In this document: in pieces, positions 9,432 through 16,962 of the stretch
How the letters are laid out: the number at the start of each line of letters is the position of its first letter
How positions within the stretch are numbered: position 1 is the stretch's first letter
DNA from: Gammaproteobacteria bacterium RIFCSPHIGHO2_12_FULL_63_22
Lineage (GTDB): Bacteria > Pseudomonadota > Gammaproteobacteria > Xanthomonadales > Xanthomonadaceae
DNA: 64,000 nucleotides
NCBI GenBank assembly: GCA_001801685.1
Contig: MGYJ01000002.1
Coordinates: 38,216-102,215, forward strand
Direction: 5' to 3'
Position numbers and translations under genes: made by a program
Notes under the pieces: model-generated
What the model was told of the DNA's origin: nothing
The model's input: only the letters and a program-made list of their open reading frames with translations
The model's database searches: none

Positions 9432-10358
9432 ATGGAAACCCGAGCCAATCACGTCCTGATCGGACTGTTCACGATTGCCGTTACCTTGATGGCGGTGTTC
9501 TTTGCGTTGTGGGCGGCCAATTACACGTCCAACCGCAACTGGGACGAATACGACGTCTTCTTCAAGGAGGCCGTTACCGGCCTGGGCACGGGCGGCATCG
9601 TGCAGTACAACGGCATCAATGTGGGCGAGGTCCGCAAGCTCACGCTCGATCCGAAGGATCCGCGTCGTGTCATCGCGCGCATCCGGCTGCAGGCCGACAC
9701 GCCCGTAAAGATCGACACCAAGGCCAAGCTCGCTTTCATCGGCCTGACCGGCGTCGCGCAGATCCAGCTGTCCGGCGGCCTGCCGGAAAGCCCTCGCCTG
9801 TTGCCCACGCCCGATCGCAAGGTGCCGATCATCGCCACCCAGCCGTCTGCCCTGCAAAACGTCGCCGAAGCCGCCAACGACATCGTCGAGCGCCTGCGCA
9901 CCATCCTCAGCGACCAGAACATCGAACGCATCTCCGGCACGCTCGACGACATCCACCAGATCAGCAGCACCGTCGCCGGCCAGAAGGAAGACGTGGCCGC
10001 GCTGATCAAGAACCTTCGCGAGACCAGCGTGCAGCTCAACAACACCCTGGTGAAGGCGCAAGGCAGCCTGGATACCATCGACAAGAATGTCGTGCAGAAC
10101 CTGCCGGAGTTGATGGCCAAGCTCGACCGCACGCTGTCCTCGCTCGAGTCGGCCAGCAAGAACGCCAATGGCGTGATCGCCGACAACCGCGAATCCATCG
10201 CCAATTTCAGCCAGAACGGGCTTGGCCAGGTCGGACCGACCCTGGTCGAACTGCGCGTTTTGATTCGCGACCTGCGCCGCATCACGTCGCGCCTGGACCG
10301 CAACCCCAGTGGCTATGTCACCGGCCGCAATCGTCCCGAGGAGTTCGATCCGAAATGA
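9432..10358 (+). CDS. MlaD-like MCE domain protein
   Basis: Membrane-anchored periplasmic lipid-binding subunit, 308 residues. An N-terminal transmembrane anchor (about residues 8-30) precedes one MCE domain (residues about 40-120, with GIVQYNGINVGEVRKLTLDP and KAKLAFIGLTGVAQIQL), then a long helical C-terminal part (about 150-300) rich in Asn/Gln/Leu. That is longer than E. coli MlaD (183), resembling PqiB/LetB-style or Xanthomonas MCE proteins with a helical needle. It starts directly after the ATPase stop and its own stop overlaps the lipoprotein start. Confidence 0.92.
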   Translation: METRANHVLIGLFTIAVTLMAVFFALWAANYTSNRNWDEYDVFFKEAVTGLGTGGIVQYNGINVGEVRKLTLDPKDPRRVIARIRLQADTPVKIDTKAKLAFIGLTGVAQIQLSGGLPESPRLLPTPDRKVPIIATQPSALQNVAEAANDIVERLRTILSDQNIERISGTLDDIHQISSTVAGQKEDVAALIKNLRETSVQLNNTLVKAQGSLDTIDKNVVQNLPELMAKLDRTLSSLESASKNANGVIADNRESIANFSQNGLGQVGPTLVELRVLIRDLRRITSRLDRNPSGYVTGRNRPEEFDPK

Positions 10359-11005
10359 TCACGACCAAGGCAGTCCCCGCCAAACTCGCGCTCCCGCTTC
10401 TGCTCGCCGTGTTGATGGCCACCAGTTGCAGCATCCTGCCCGAGCGCGAACCCGTCACCATCTACCAGCCGGTGCGCACGGCCACCATCGCCGATCCGCA
10501 GTGGCCCAGCGCGAGCTGGTCACTTTTGATCTCGCGACCCGTCGCCGGCACGCAGATCGACTCGGAGCGCATCAACGTACAGCCTGCGCCGGGCACCGTG
10601 CAGGTCTACAAGTCCGCAGCATGGGCTGACGCCGCGCCCGACCTCTTGCACATGGCGCTGCTGCGAGCCTTCGAGGAATCGCAAAAAATCCTGTCGGTCT
10701 CGCGTTCTGGCGGCGGCGTTCGCGGCCAGTACCAGTTGCTGACCGAGCTGCGCAGTTTCCAGTCCGTGTACTCGCGGCCCGGCCAGCTGGAAGCAGTGGT
10801 CGAGGTGTATGCGCGCCTGGTGCACACCACCGATGGTCGCGTCATCGCCGCGCGCAGTTTCCGCCATGCCGAACCGGCGGCGGGTGAGGAAGTGGGCACG
10901 GTGGTCGAAGCTTTCTCCCGCGCGCTCGATCGCTCGACCGCCGATATCGTCGGCTGGACCCTGCGCAGCGGCAACGAAGTACCGCCCGATTCAGGCAAGC
11001 CCTGA
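10355..11005 (+). CDS. ABC-type transport auxiliary lipoprotein (PqiC-like)
   Basis: Predicted outer-membrane lipoprotein of 216 residues, last gene of the Mla-like operon. The signal sequence ends in a lipobox-like MATSC with Cys at about residue 25. The remainder fits the ABC_trans_aux (DUF330/PqiC) family, which partners MCE transporters. The ATG overlaps the stop of the MCE gene (ATGA). Its last 15 bp overlap the 3' end of the convergent AlkB-like gene. Confidence 0.85.
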   Translation: MITTKAVPAKLALPLLLAVLMATSCSILPEREPVTIYQPVRTATIADPQWPSASWSLLISRPVAGTQIDSERINVQPAPGTVQVYKSAAWADAAPDLLHMALLRAFEESQKILSVSRSGGGVRGQYQLLTELRSFQSVYSRPGQLEAVVEVYARLVHTTDGRVIAARSFRHAEPAAGEEVGTVVEAFSRALDRSTADIVGWTLRSGNEVPPDSGKP

Positions 11006-11599
11006 GCCCGGACTTCCGGCGTGGATGCGCCGGAAGGTCAGGTTGATGCGGTCCGGCACGGCGCGCGCGGTTCGTGGCAGCGCGTGGCGGTAATTCGCCT
11101 GGGTGTCGCCGCGCATCACCAGCAGGCTTCCGTGCGGCAGGTCGATGGCCAATTTTCGCCCGGGGTCGCGACGATGCTTGAACGCAAAGCGCCGCGTGGC
11201 GCCCAGGCTGATCGAAGCGATCACCGGGCACGCGCCCAACTCGCGCTCGTCGTCGCTGTGCCAGCCCATCGCATCGCGCCCTTCGCGATAGCGGTTGGCC
11301 AGCACCGAGTTGAATTCGATGCCCAGCAGGGACTGCAATTCCCGCCGCAGTTGCAGCAGCGCCGGATGCCAGGGCCTCGGCTCGAATCGCGTGCCTGAAT
11401 AGACGTAGCCCGCGCCCGGGTCGCCGATCCAGCTGCTCAACCTCGGTGAGTCCACCATCCGGCCGAACATCCGGATGCGGTGCACTTCCCAATCGATGCC
11501 TTCACGCAGTTCGGCCATCAGCGCGTCCGCGCGGCTCGCTGGCAGCCAACCGGGGTCCATCTGCAGCGAAGCATCGGCAAGGGGCAGGTCGAGCAACAT
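10991..11599 (-). CDS. AlkB-like 2-oxoglutarate/Fe(II) dioxygenase
   Basis: Putative oxidative demethylase of alkylated nucleic acid, 202 residues. The iron ligands His114 and Asp116 (WHSDDE) and His172 (YRHALP) are present, as are the 2-oxoglutarate-binding Arg184 and Arg190 (DRINLTFR). The YVYSGTRFEPRPW and NSVLANRYREG segments match the ALKBH2/3-like bacterial branch. The start at 11599 (MLLDLPLAD) is chosen because upstream sequence in frame belongs to the divergent ETF-QO promoter and lacks family similarity. It converges on the lipoprotein gene. Confidence 0.9.
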   Translation of the reverse strand: MLLDLPLADASLQMDPGWLPASRADALMAELREGIDWEVHRIRMFGRMVDSPRLSSWIGDPGAGYVYSGTRFEPRPWHPALLQLRRELQSLLGIEFNSVLANRYREGRDAMGWHSDDERELGACPVIASISLGATRRFAFKHRRDPGRKLAIDLPHGSLLVMRGDTQANYRHALPRTARAVPDRINLTFRRIHAGSPGSGLA

Positions 11600-11672
11600 G
11601 CGCGGCAGTCTCCCTGATTTGCCGCACCCGCGGCAAACCGCGACAATTGGCCATCCCCACGAGGCAAGCCTG

Positions 11673-13274
11673 ATGACGACGCGCGATGTCATGGAATACG
11701 ACGTGCTGGCAGTTGGTGCCGGGCCGGCCGGCCTGGCCTTTGCCATCCGCCTCAAGCAGCTCAGGCCCGAGCTCAGCGTTTGCGTCATCGAGAAATCCTC
11801 CACCATCGGCGCACACATCCTTTCCGGCGCGGTTATCGAGCCCGGCCCGCTGGACGAACTGCTGCCTGGATGGCGTGATGCACCGCCACCGATCTGCGTT
11901 CCCGCCACCGAGGACGAGTTCTGGATCCTCAGCAAGACCGGCGGCTTCAAGCTGCCGGTGGTGCCGCCGCAGATGTCCAACCACGGCAACTTCATCGTCT
12001 CGCTGGGCGCGATGTGCGCCTGGCTGGCGCCGCAGGCCGAAGCGCTCGGCGTGGAAATCTACCCGGGCTTCGCCGCCGCCGAAATCCTGTTCGACGATGA
12101 TGGCGCCGTGGCGGGCGTAAGCATCGGCGACATGGGCGTGGCGCGCGATGGCTCGCACAAGTCCGGCTACGCGCAGGGCATCGACATCAAGGCACGCATC
12201 ACCGTGCTGGGCGAAGGCGCGCGCGGCCACCTGACCAAGCGACTCGTCAAAAAGTACAAGCTCGATGCGAATAGCGATCCGCAGAATTATTCGATCGGCA
12301 TCAAGGAACTGTGGCAGGTGCCGGCCGGGCGCGTTTCACCCGGAAAGATCGTGCACTCGATGGGCTGGCCGGCCGATCACAAAACCTACGGCGGCAGCTT
12401 CCTGTACCACCTGGACAAGGATCGCATCGCGCTGGGCTACGTGTCCGGCCTCGACTACGTCGATCCGATGTACGAACCCTACGAAGCCTTCCAGCAATGG
12501 AAGAACCACCCGAGCGTGAAGTCCCTGCTGGAAGGCGGCACCATCCTGTCGGCCGGCGCGCGCGCCATCGTCACCGGTGGATTCCAGGCGCTGCCAACCC
12601 TTGAAATGCCTGGCGCCATGCTGATCGGCGACGGTGCAGGACTGTTGAACGTACCCAAGATCAAAGGCACCCACCAGGCCATGCGCTCGGGAATGATGGC
12701 CGCAGAACACATCGCACAAACCGGCGCGCCGATGGGTTGGGATGCGAAATTGCGTGGTTCGGCCGTGATGTCGGAGCTGAGGAAGGTTCGCAACTTCAAG
12801 CCCGGCTTCAAAAAGGGCCGCGTGTTCGGCTTGCTCAATTCGGCGTGGGAAACCGTGACGGCGGGTTACTCGCCCTGGACGATGAAGGTGAAACCCGACT
12901 GGTCGTCATTGCAGAAGATTGCCGACGCCGAACGCCCGAAGCGCGACTACGTCGAGCGCACGCTGGCGCCGCGCGACCGCCTGGCCGGCGTCTACTTCGC
13001 GGCCACCGAGCATGATGAAGACCAGCCGATCCACTTGAAGGTGCTCGACACCAATATCTGCATCGGCGCCTGCGCGGAGGAGTACGCGAATCCCTGCACG
13101 CGCTTCTGCCCGGCAGGCGTGTATGAAATCGTGAAGGACGCCAGCGGTTCGCGCCTGCAGATCAACGCTGCCAACTGCGTGCACTGCAAGACCTGCGACA
13201 TCAAGGACCCGTACCAGATCATCGACTGGGTTACGCCGGAAGGCGGCGCGGGTCCGAATTACCTGAACCTGTAG
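11673..13274 (+). CDS. Electron transfer flavoprotein-ubiquinone oxidoreductase
   Basis: Membrane-associated flavoprotein that passes electrons from ETF (fed by acyl-CoA and other dehydrogenases) to ubiquinone. The 533 residues show the FAD-binding GAGPAGLAFA near the N-terminus, the family IGAHILSGAVIEP segment, and a C-terminal 4Fe-4S site (CPAGVYEI and NCVHCKTCDIKDP). Length equals that of bacterial ETF-QO. The ATG at 11673 follows a GAGG ten bases upstream. A possible -10 (GACAAT, 11642) precedes it. It is divergent from the AlkB-like gene; no etfAB is present in the window. Confidence 0.96.
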   Translation: MTTRDVMEYDVLAVGAGPAGLAFAIRLKQLRPELSVCVIEKSSTIGAHILSGAVIEPGPLDELLPGWRDAPPPICVPATEDEFWILSKTGGFKLPVVPPQMSNHGNFIVSLGAMCAWLAPQAEALGVEIYPGFAAAEILFDDDGAVAGVSIGDMGVARDGSHKSGYAQGIDIKARITVLGEGARGHLTKRLVKKYKLDANSDPQNYSIGIKELWQVPAGRVSPGKIVHSMGWPADHKTYGGSFLYHLDKDRIALGYVSGLDYVDPMYEPYEAFQQWKNHPSVKSLLEGGTILSAGARAIVTGGFQALPTLEMPGAMLIGDGAGLLNVPKIKGTHQAMRSGMMAAEHIAQTGAPMGWDAKLRGSAVMSELRKVRNFKPGFKKGRVFGLLNSAWETVTAGYSPWTMKVKPDWSSLQKIADAERPKRDYVERTLAPRDRLAGVYFAATEHDEDQPIHLKVLDTNICIGACAEEYANPCTRFCPAGVYEIVKDASGSRLQINAANCVHCKTCDIKDPYQIIDWVTPEGGAGPNYLNL

Positions 13275-13295
13275 GGCGCGCCGCTTACGGCCCGA

Positions 13296-14087
13296 TTATT
13301 TCGCCGGCGCAGCCGGGTCGGGGGCCTTGTAGTCGAGCTTGGCCAGCTCGATGTCGGACACTGCCGAGACGGCAGCCATCACCGGCATCGACGCAAGATC
13401 GGGCGATGGCGGCTTTGCGCCTCGTTTCTTTTCGCCTTCCGGCCGCTTGGCCGGACCACCGCCAAACTGGTACGGCAGGCTGAGGCGCGAAGGCACCACC
13501 TGGCCATCCACCTTGTCGAGCTCGAAGCGGCTGCCACGCACTGAAATCGTCACCGCGTCCAGGTAGCGCGCCTCGGCAAACTTGTTGGGTTCGCGCAATT
13601 CGATGCGCTCGGTGGTTTGCGTGGCCGGGTCCGGCGCGCCGTCGGCGCCCACGTTCACCGCAACGACCACCAGCGCACCACCCTGTCGCCCCTGGTATTT
13701 CGGCGGCTCGATCTTGCCCATGTGCAGCAGCCCGGGGCCGTTGAAGGCGCGCTTGAGCCTGGGCGCGAAACGACCTTCGCCGACCGGTTCGAGTGCAATC
13801 GCAAGCGTCAGGTGGGTATCGCTGGGCACCGCCTTGCCGCCCTTGCGGGCTGGGGTGAACACCAGTTTGCGAGCGAACTCTTCCGCGGCGCGGTTCAGGC
13901 CAGGCAGGGCCTGGGCGTCGGACGGCCTGGCCGCCACGACTTTGCCTGCGGCATCCACCGACACCTTCAGGGAAATAATCTGCGGTGGCGTGGGGCCTGC
14001 ACCGGCGGGGGCATCTGCCGCCTGGACGGTGTAGCCGCAGGCGCCAAGCGCCGCAGCCAGAAACAACAATCGCATTCGGGATTTCAT
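13296..14087 (-). CDS. Exported protein with TonB C-terminal-like domain
   Basis: A 263-residue protein with a signal peptide (about residues 1-23, ending QAADA). The region around residues 130-190 (VVVAVNVGADGAPDP...RYLDAVTISVRGSRFE) resembles the TonB-C/energy-transducer fold, but there is no N-terminal membrane anchor and no proline-rich spanning linker. It is therefore unlikely to be a true TonB. The C-terminus is Pro/Lys-rich and disordered. Convergent with ETF-QO, divergent from the Grx4 fusion. Function unknown. Confidence 0.7.
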   Translation of the reverse strand: MKSRMRLLFLAAALGACGYTVQAADAPAGAGPTPPQIISLKVSVDAAGKVVAARPSDAQALPGLNRAAEEFARKLVFTPARKGGKAVPSDTHLTLAIALEPVGEGRFAPRLKRAFNGPGLLHMGKIEPPKYQGRQGGALVVVAVNVGADGAPDPATQTTERIELREPNKFAEARYLDAVTISVRGSRFELDKVDGQVVPSRLSLPYQFGGGPAKRPEGEKKRGAKPPSPDLASMPVMAAVSAVSDIELAKLDYKAPDPAAPAK

Positions 14088-14160
14088 ATGCCGCCCCCTT
14101 TGGTCGCCCCGATTCTAGTCCGAAGCGAAGCCTGTTCACCGTGCCGGAGGCCATGGGCGG

Positions 14161-14166
14161 TAAAAT
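14161..14166 (+). promoter_or_regulatory. Possible -10 element of the Grx4 fusion gene
   Basis: TAAAAT lies 30 bp before the ATG at 14191, in the same arrangement as at proS and the oppA-like gene. No convincing -35 is visible. Confidence 0.35.
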
Positions 14167-14190
14167 GGCCGCAGTCTCCCGGAGTCCGCC

Positions 14191-15120
14191 ATGTCCCTCA
14201 GCCCCGAACTGCGCCAGCGCATCGAAACCACCCTGTCCAGCAACCGCGTCGTGCTTTTCATGAAGGGCGACCCCAGTTCGCCGCGCTGTGGTTTTTCCGC
14301 CAAGGCGGTCGGCATCCTCGATGCGATCTCGCCTGGCTACGCCAGCGTGGACGTGCTTGCCGATCCGGAGATCCGCGAAGGCATCAAGGAATACGGCCAG
14401 TGGCCGACCATTCCCCAGTTGTATGTCGGCGGCGAACTGGTGGGCGGCAGCGACATCATCGAACAGATGCTCAACTCCGGCGAACTGCATGAAGTACTGG
14501 GCGTCGCCGCGCCCGACCGCACCCCGCCGACCCTCACCATCAGCCCCGCCGCCGCCGAAGCCATCCGCCGCGCGCTGGACTCGGCCGACCCGAGCCTGGG
14601 CCTGCACCTGGCCGTGGACCCGCGCTTTGCCTCGCAGTTCCAGCTCAAGCCGATCACCGGCCAGGAGATCGTGGCCGAGGCTTCCGGCATCCGCGTGCAC
14701 CTGGACCTGGCCAGCGCGCCACGCGCCAACGGCATCGCCATAGACTGGGTCGAGGACGTGCGCGGATCGGGCCTGGCCATCACCAATCCCAATGCGCCGC
14801 CGCCAGTGAAGTCCATGACCGTGCAGGAATTGCATGACCGGATCGTCGCCGGCGCCATCGATGTAATCGACGTGCGCCCCGCGCAGGCACGCGCCATCGC
14901 GCCGTTCCCGCAGCCGCACGAGGTGCTGGACGAAGACAGCCACGACCGCCTCGCCGCGCTGCCCAAGGATTTGCCCCTGGCCTTCCTTTGCCACCACGGC
15001 AATTCCAGCCGACAAGCCGCCGAACACTTCCGCGGCCTCGGTTTCCACGACATCTACAACGTCGAAGGCGGCATCGATGCCTGGGCCACGGAAGTCGATC
15101 CCAAGGTGCCGCGTTATTGA
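14191..15120 (+). CDS. Grx4 monothiol glutaredoxin fused to HesB-like and rhodanese domains
   Basis: Three-domain cytoplasmic protein of 309 residues. Residues 1-105 are a monothiol glutaredoxin with the CGFS motif at Cys33, the type that carries [2Fe-2S] clusters. Residues about 110-200 resemble a HesB/IscA fold (TISPAAAEAIRRAL) but lack the family's cysteines. Residues about 210-309 are a rhodanese with the putative active Cys267 in the CHHGNSS loop. This arrangement is known in Xanthomonadales and related gammaproteobacteria and suggests a role in iron-sulfur cluster or sulfur transfer. The start is preceded by GGAG (14181). Confidence 0.9.
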   Translation: MSLSPELRQRIETTLSSNRVVLFMKGDPSSPRCGFSAKAVGILDAISPGYASVDVLADPEIREGIKEYGQWPTIPQLYVGGELVGGSDIIEQMLNSGELHEVLGVAAPDRTPPTLTISPAAAEAIRRALDSADPSLGLHLAVDPRFASQFQLKPITGQEIVAEASGIRVHLDLASAPRANGIAIDWVEDVRGSGLAITNPNAPPPVKSMTVQELHDRIVAGAIDVIDVRPAQARAIAPFPQPHEVLDEDSHDRLAALPKDLPLAFLCHHGNSSRQAAEHFRGLGFHDIYNVEGGIDAWATEVDPKVPRY

Positions 15121-15231
15121 TGTGTGACGCGGGGCTCCGGTACGGTTAGAGTAATTGCGCTAAGTTCACAACGTAATGACCGGCTGGACCTGCACAATTG
15201 CAGGCGCCCGGCACCACCGGGGGGAGGCGTT

Positions 15232-15564
15232 ATGAAACTGACTGCGATCACTTTGTTGTTGATGCTGATGGCGCTGGCGGCGTGTTCGAACAAGGCGGGC
15301 GGCGGAGGCAGCAAGAACGAACTCGCCGCAACCGCTTGCGATGCCTACGCCAAGGGCCAGCTCGAAGACAAGACTTACCAGCTCGACCACGCCGAACTCG
15401 CCAAGAGCATGGCCGACGCCGGTGACGGGGCATCGCTGTTGCGCGGGCCCATCACCATCGAGCCGGGCCTGGCCTCGGAAAGCAAGCAAACCCTGGAATG
15501 CCGGGTGCGCTTCGTCGAAGGCAAGGACACGCCCGACGTCATCAACATGCAATTCATCTGGTAA
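15232..15564 (+). CDS. Small hypothetical lipoprotein
   Basis: A 110-residue predicted lipoprotein. The signal sequence ends in LMALAAC with Cys at about residue 18, followed by a glycine-rich linker. Two further cysteines (DACDAY-like ACDAYAKG and LECRVRF) could form a disulfide. The fold resembles small periplasmic proteins of unknown function. The ATG at 15232 follows a strong GGGGAGG. It is transcribed alone; no specific function is proposed. Confidence 0.75.
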   Translation: MKLTAITLLLMLMALAACSNKAGGGGSKNELAATACDAYAKGQLEDKTYQLDHAELAKSMADAGDGASLLRGPITIEPGLASESKQTLECRVRFVEGKDTPDVINMQFIW

Positions 15565-15598
15565 CCATCGCGAAGTCTTTGAGGCGCGAACGCTTGAC

Positions 15599-15712
15599 GG
15601 CGCCGGGGGGCGGGTCCGCCCTGGTCGCCCCGGCGTAGCCGCTCCATGCGGACTCAGGGTCGACCGGCCGGCCATCCATGGCCGGCCTCCTGCGTAGTCA
15701 GGCCCCCCGTCA
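15599..15712 (+). repeat. Palindromic repeat element, degenerate copy A
   Basis: The core at 15623-15690 matches, in inverted orientation, the core of copy B at 15957-16024 (about 60 of 68 positions by eye). It contains a nested palindrome GGCCGGCCATCC-ATGGCCGGCC type (15664-15688). The outer arms (GGCGCCGGGGGGC and GCCCCCCGTCACCGCC) still pair partly, so this looks like a decayed version of copy B. It starts about 35 bp after the lipoprotein stop. Confidence 0.75.
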
Positions 15713-15921
15713 CCGCCAAGCGTCCGTCAGACACCGTCGCGTGTTTGTGGGGGTCAAGGTCAACGTCAACGTCGATCAAGACTGCAGTCTTGGCGTCGCT
15801 TCGAGTGCGGCGCACTTGGGTTCAACGCGAAAACTCGTGAAACGCTCGATCGCTCGAAACGCTTCTGCACTTTTTTCACTTCGGCTCAAATGCACTTCGT
15901 CGAACACACCACGTCCGTACA
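15713..15921. other. Gene-free spacer between the two repeat copies
   Basis: No frame here has coding character, a ribosome site or family similarity. It holds a short run of hexamer repeats (GTCAAG/GTCAAC, about 15752-15776), a perfect GACTGCAGTC palindrome (15779-15788) and several short inverted TCGAG/CTCGA segments. I see no promoter or gene in it. Confidence 0.6.
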
Positions 15922-16059
15922 CGACGGCTGGTGGCGTCGTGGGGCATGATTCCGGAGGAGGCCGGCCAGGGATGGCCGGCCGCACGCCCCTGAGTCCGCA
16001 GGATGCGGCTACGCCGGGGCGGCCGCAGGAGTCGTGCCCCACGGCGCCGCCAGCCGTCG
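15922..16059 (-). repeat. Palindromic repeat element, intact copy B with 32-bp arms
   Basis: The arms 15922-15953 and 16028-16059 are complementary over all 32 positions: 28 Watson-Crick pairs plus four G-T pairs, every difference being T for C in the left arm. Inside lie two further hairpins, one around GGCCGGCC/GGCCGGCC (about 15961-15982) and one around CGCCCC/GGGGCG (about 15983-16021), giving a three-way-junction shape. It sits 16 bp after the AMP nucleosidase stop and may act as that gene's transcript end. Strand is given as that of the gene it would terminate. It resembles a non-autonomous repeat (MITE/REP-like); no target duplication is obvious. Confidence 0.8.
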
Positions 16060-16075
16060 GCGATAGAAAGCGAAA

Positions 16076-16852
16076 TTATTCGTCGAAGCGCAGGTGCTTG
16101 ACGCTCTTGCCGTGGCGACGGATGAGTTTCAGTGCCTCGATGCCGACGGTGATGTGGGCCTCGACGAATTCCTCGGTGACTTTCTTGTCCGAGGCTTCTG
16201 TCTTTACGCCTTCCGGGATCATCGGCTGGTCGGATACCAGCAGCAGCGCGCCGCAGGGAATGGAGTTCGCGAAGCCGGCGGCGAAGATCGTCGCGGTTTC
16301 CATGTCGATGGCCATGCAGCGCAGTTTGCGCAGGTAGTCCTTGAAGGCTTCGTCGTGTTCCCAGACGCGGCGGTTGGTGGTGTAGACCGTGCCGGTCCAG
16401 TAATCGTGGCCGAGGTCGCGGATCATCGTGGAGATGACGCGTTGCATTGCGAAGGCCGGTAGCGCGGGAACTTCGGCGGGCATGTAGTCGTTCGAGGTGC
16501 CTTCGCCGCGGATCGCCGCGATTGGCAGGATCAAATCGCCCAACTGGTTCTTGCGCTTGAGGCCGCCGCATTTGCCCAGGAACAACACCGCCTTGGGCGG
16601 CAATGCGCTGAGCAGGTCCATCATCGTCGCCGCATTGGCGCTGCCCATGCCGAAGTTGATCATGGTGATGCCGTCGATCGTGGCGCTGGGCATCGGCCGG
16701 TCCAGGCCGACGATCGGCGCGCCGGTCAGGCGCGAGAAGGTATTGAGATAGCCGCCGAAATTGGTCAGCAGGATGTGTTCGCCAAATTGGTCCAGGCCCA
16801 GGCCGGTGTAGCGCGGCAGCCAGTTGCTAACGATCTCGTTCTTGTCCTTCAT
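16076..16852 (-). CDS. AMP nucleosidase (short form)
   Basis: Predicted cytoplasmic hydrolase of AMP to adenine and ribose 5-phosphate, 258 residues, in the purine nucleoside phosphorylase/MTA fold. The segments INFGMGSANAATMMDLL, FLGKCGGL, DMETATIFAAGFAN and LLLVSDQPM match the short AMP nucleosidases well known in Bacteroidetes, which lack the N-terminal regulatory domain of E. coli Amn. The ATG at 16852 has AGGACGG upstream and is preferred to one seven codons earlier. It is divergent from the amidohydrolase pair. The presence of a Bacteroidetes-like short form here may indicate transfer, though I cannot test that. Confidence 0.85.
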   Translation of the reverse strand: MKDKNEIVSNWLPRYTGLGLDQFGEHILLTNFGGYLNTFSRLTGAPIVGLDRPMPSATIDGITMINFGMGSANAATMMDLLSALPPKAVLFLGKCGGLKRKNQLGDLILPIAAIRGEGTSNDYMPAEVPALPAFAMQRVISTMIRDLGHDYWTGTVYTTNRRVWEHDEAFKDYLRKLRCMAIDMETATIFAAGFANSIPCGALLLVSDQPMIPEGVKTEASDKKVTEEFVEAHITVGIEALKLIRRHGKSVKHLRFDE

Positions 16853-16962
16853 CCCGTCCTCCGTTCTCCCCATTTTGACACGAGCCGGCGACCCTGCCGA
16901 AAGTCAGGGTTGGCAGCGCGACGGACTGCCGATAGGGTGGCTGGGTTTCCGGGGAGATAACC

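Noticed and set aside
13296-14087. TonB energy transducer for the window's receptor
   Set aside because: Only the C-terminal-like fold is suggested; there is a cleavable-type signal instead of a membrane anchor, no Pro-rich span, and no ExbB/ExbD genes nearby.
15678-16337. Open frames over the gene-free region, including one of 88 codons on the minus strand (15776-16042)
   Set aside because: They translate the palindromic repeat (the same AATPGRP string appears from both copies) and have no ribosome site or domain; the repeat explains them.
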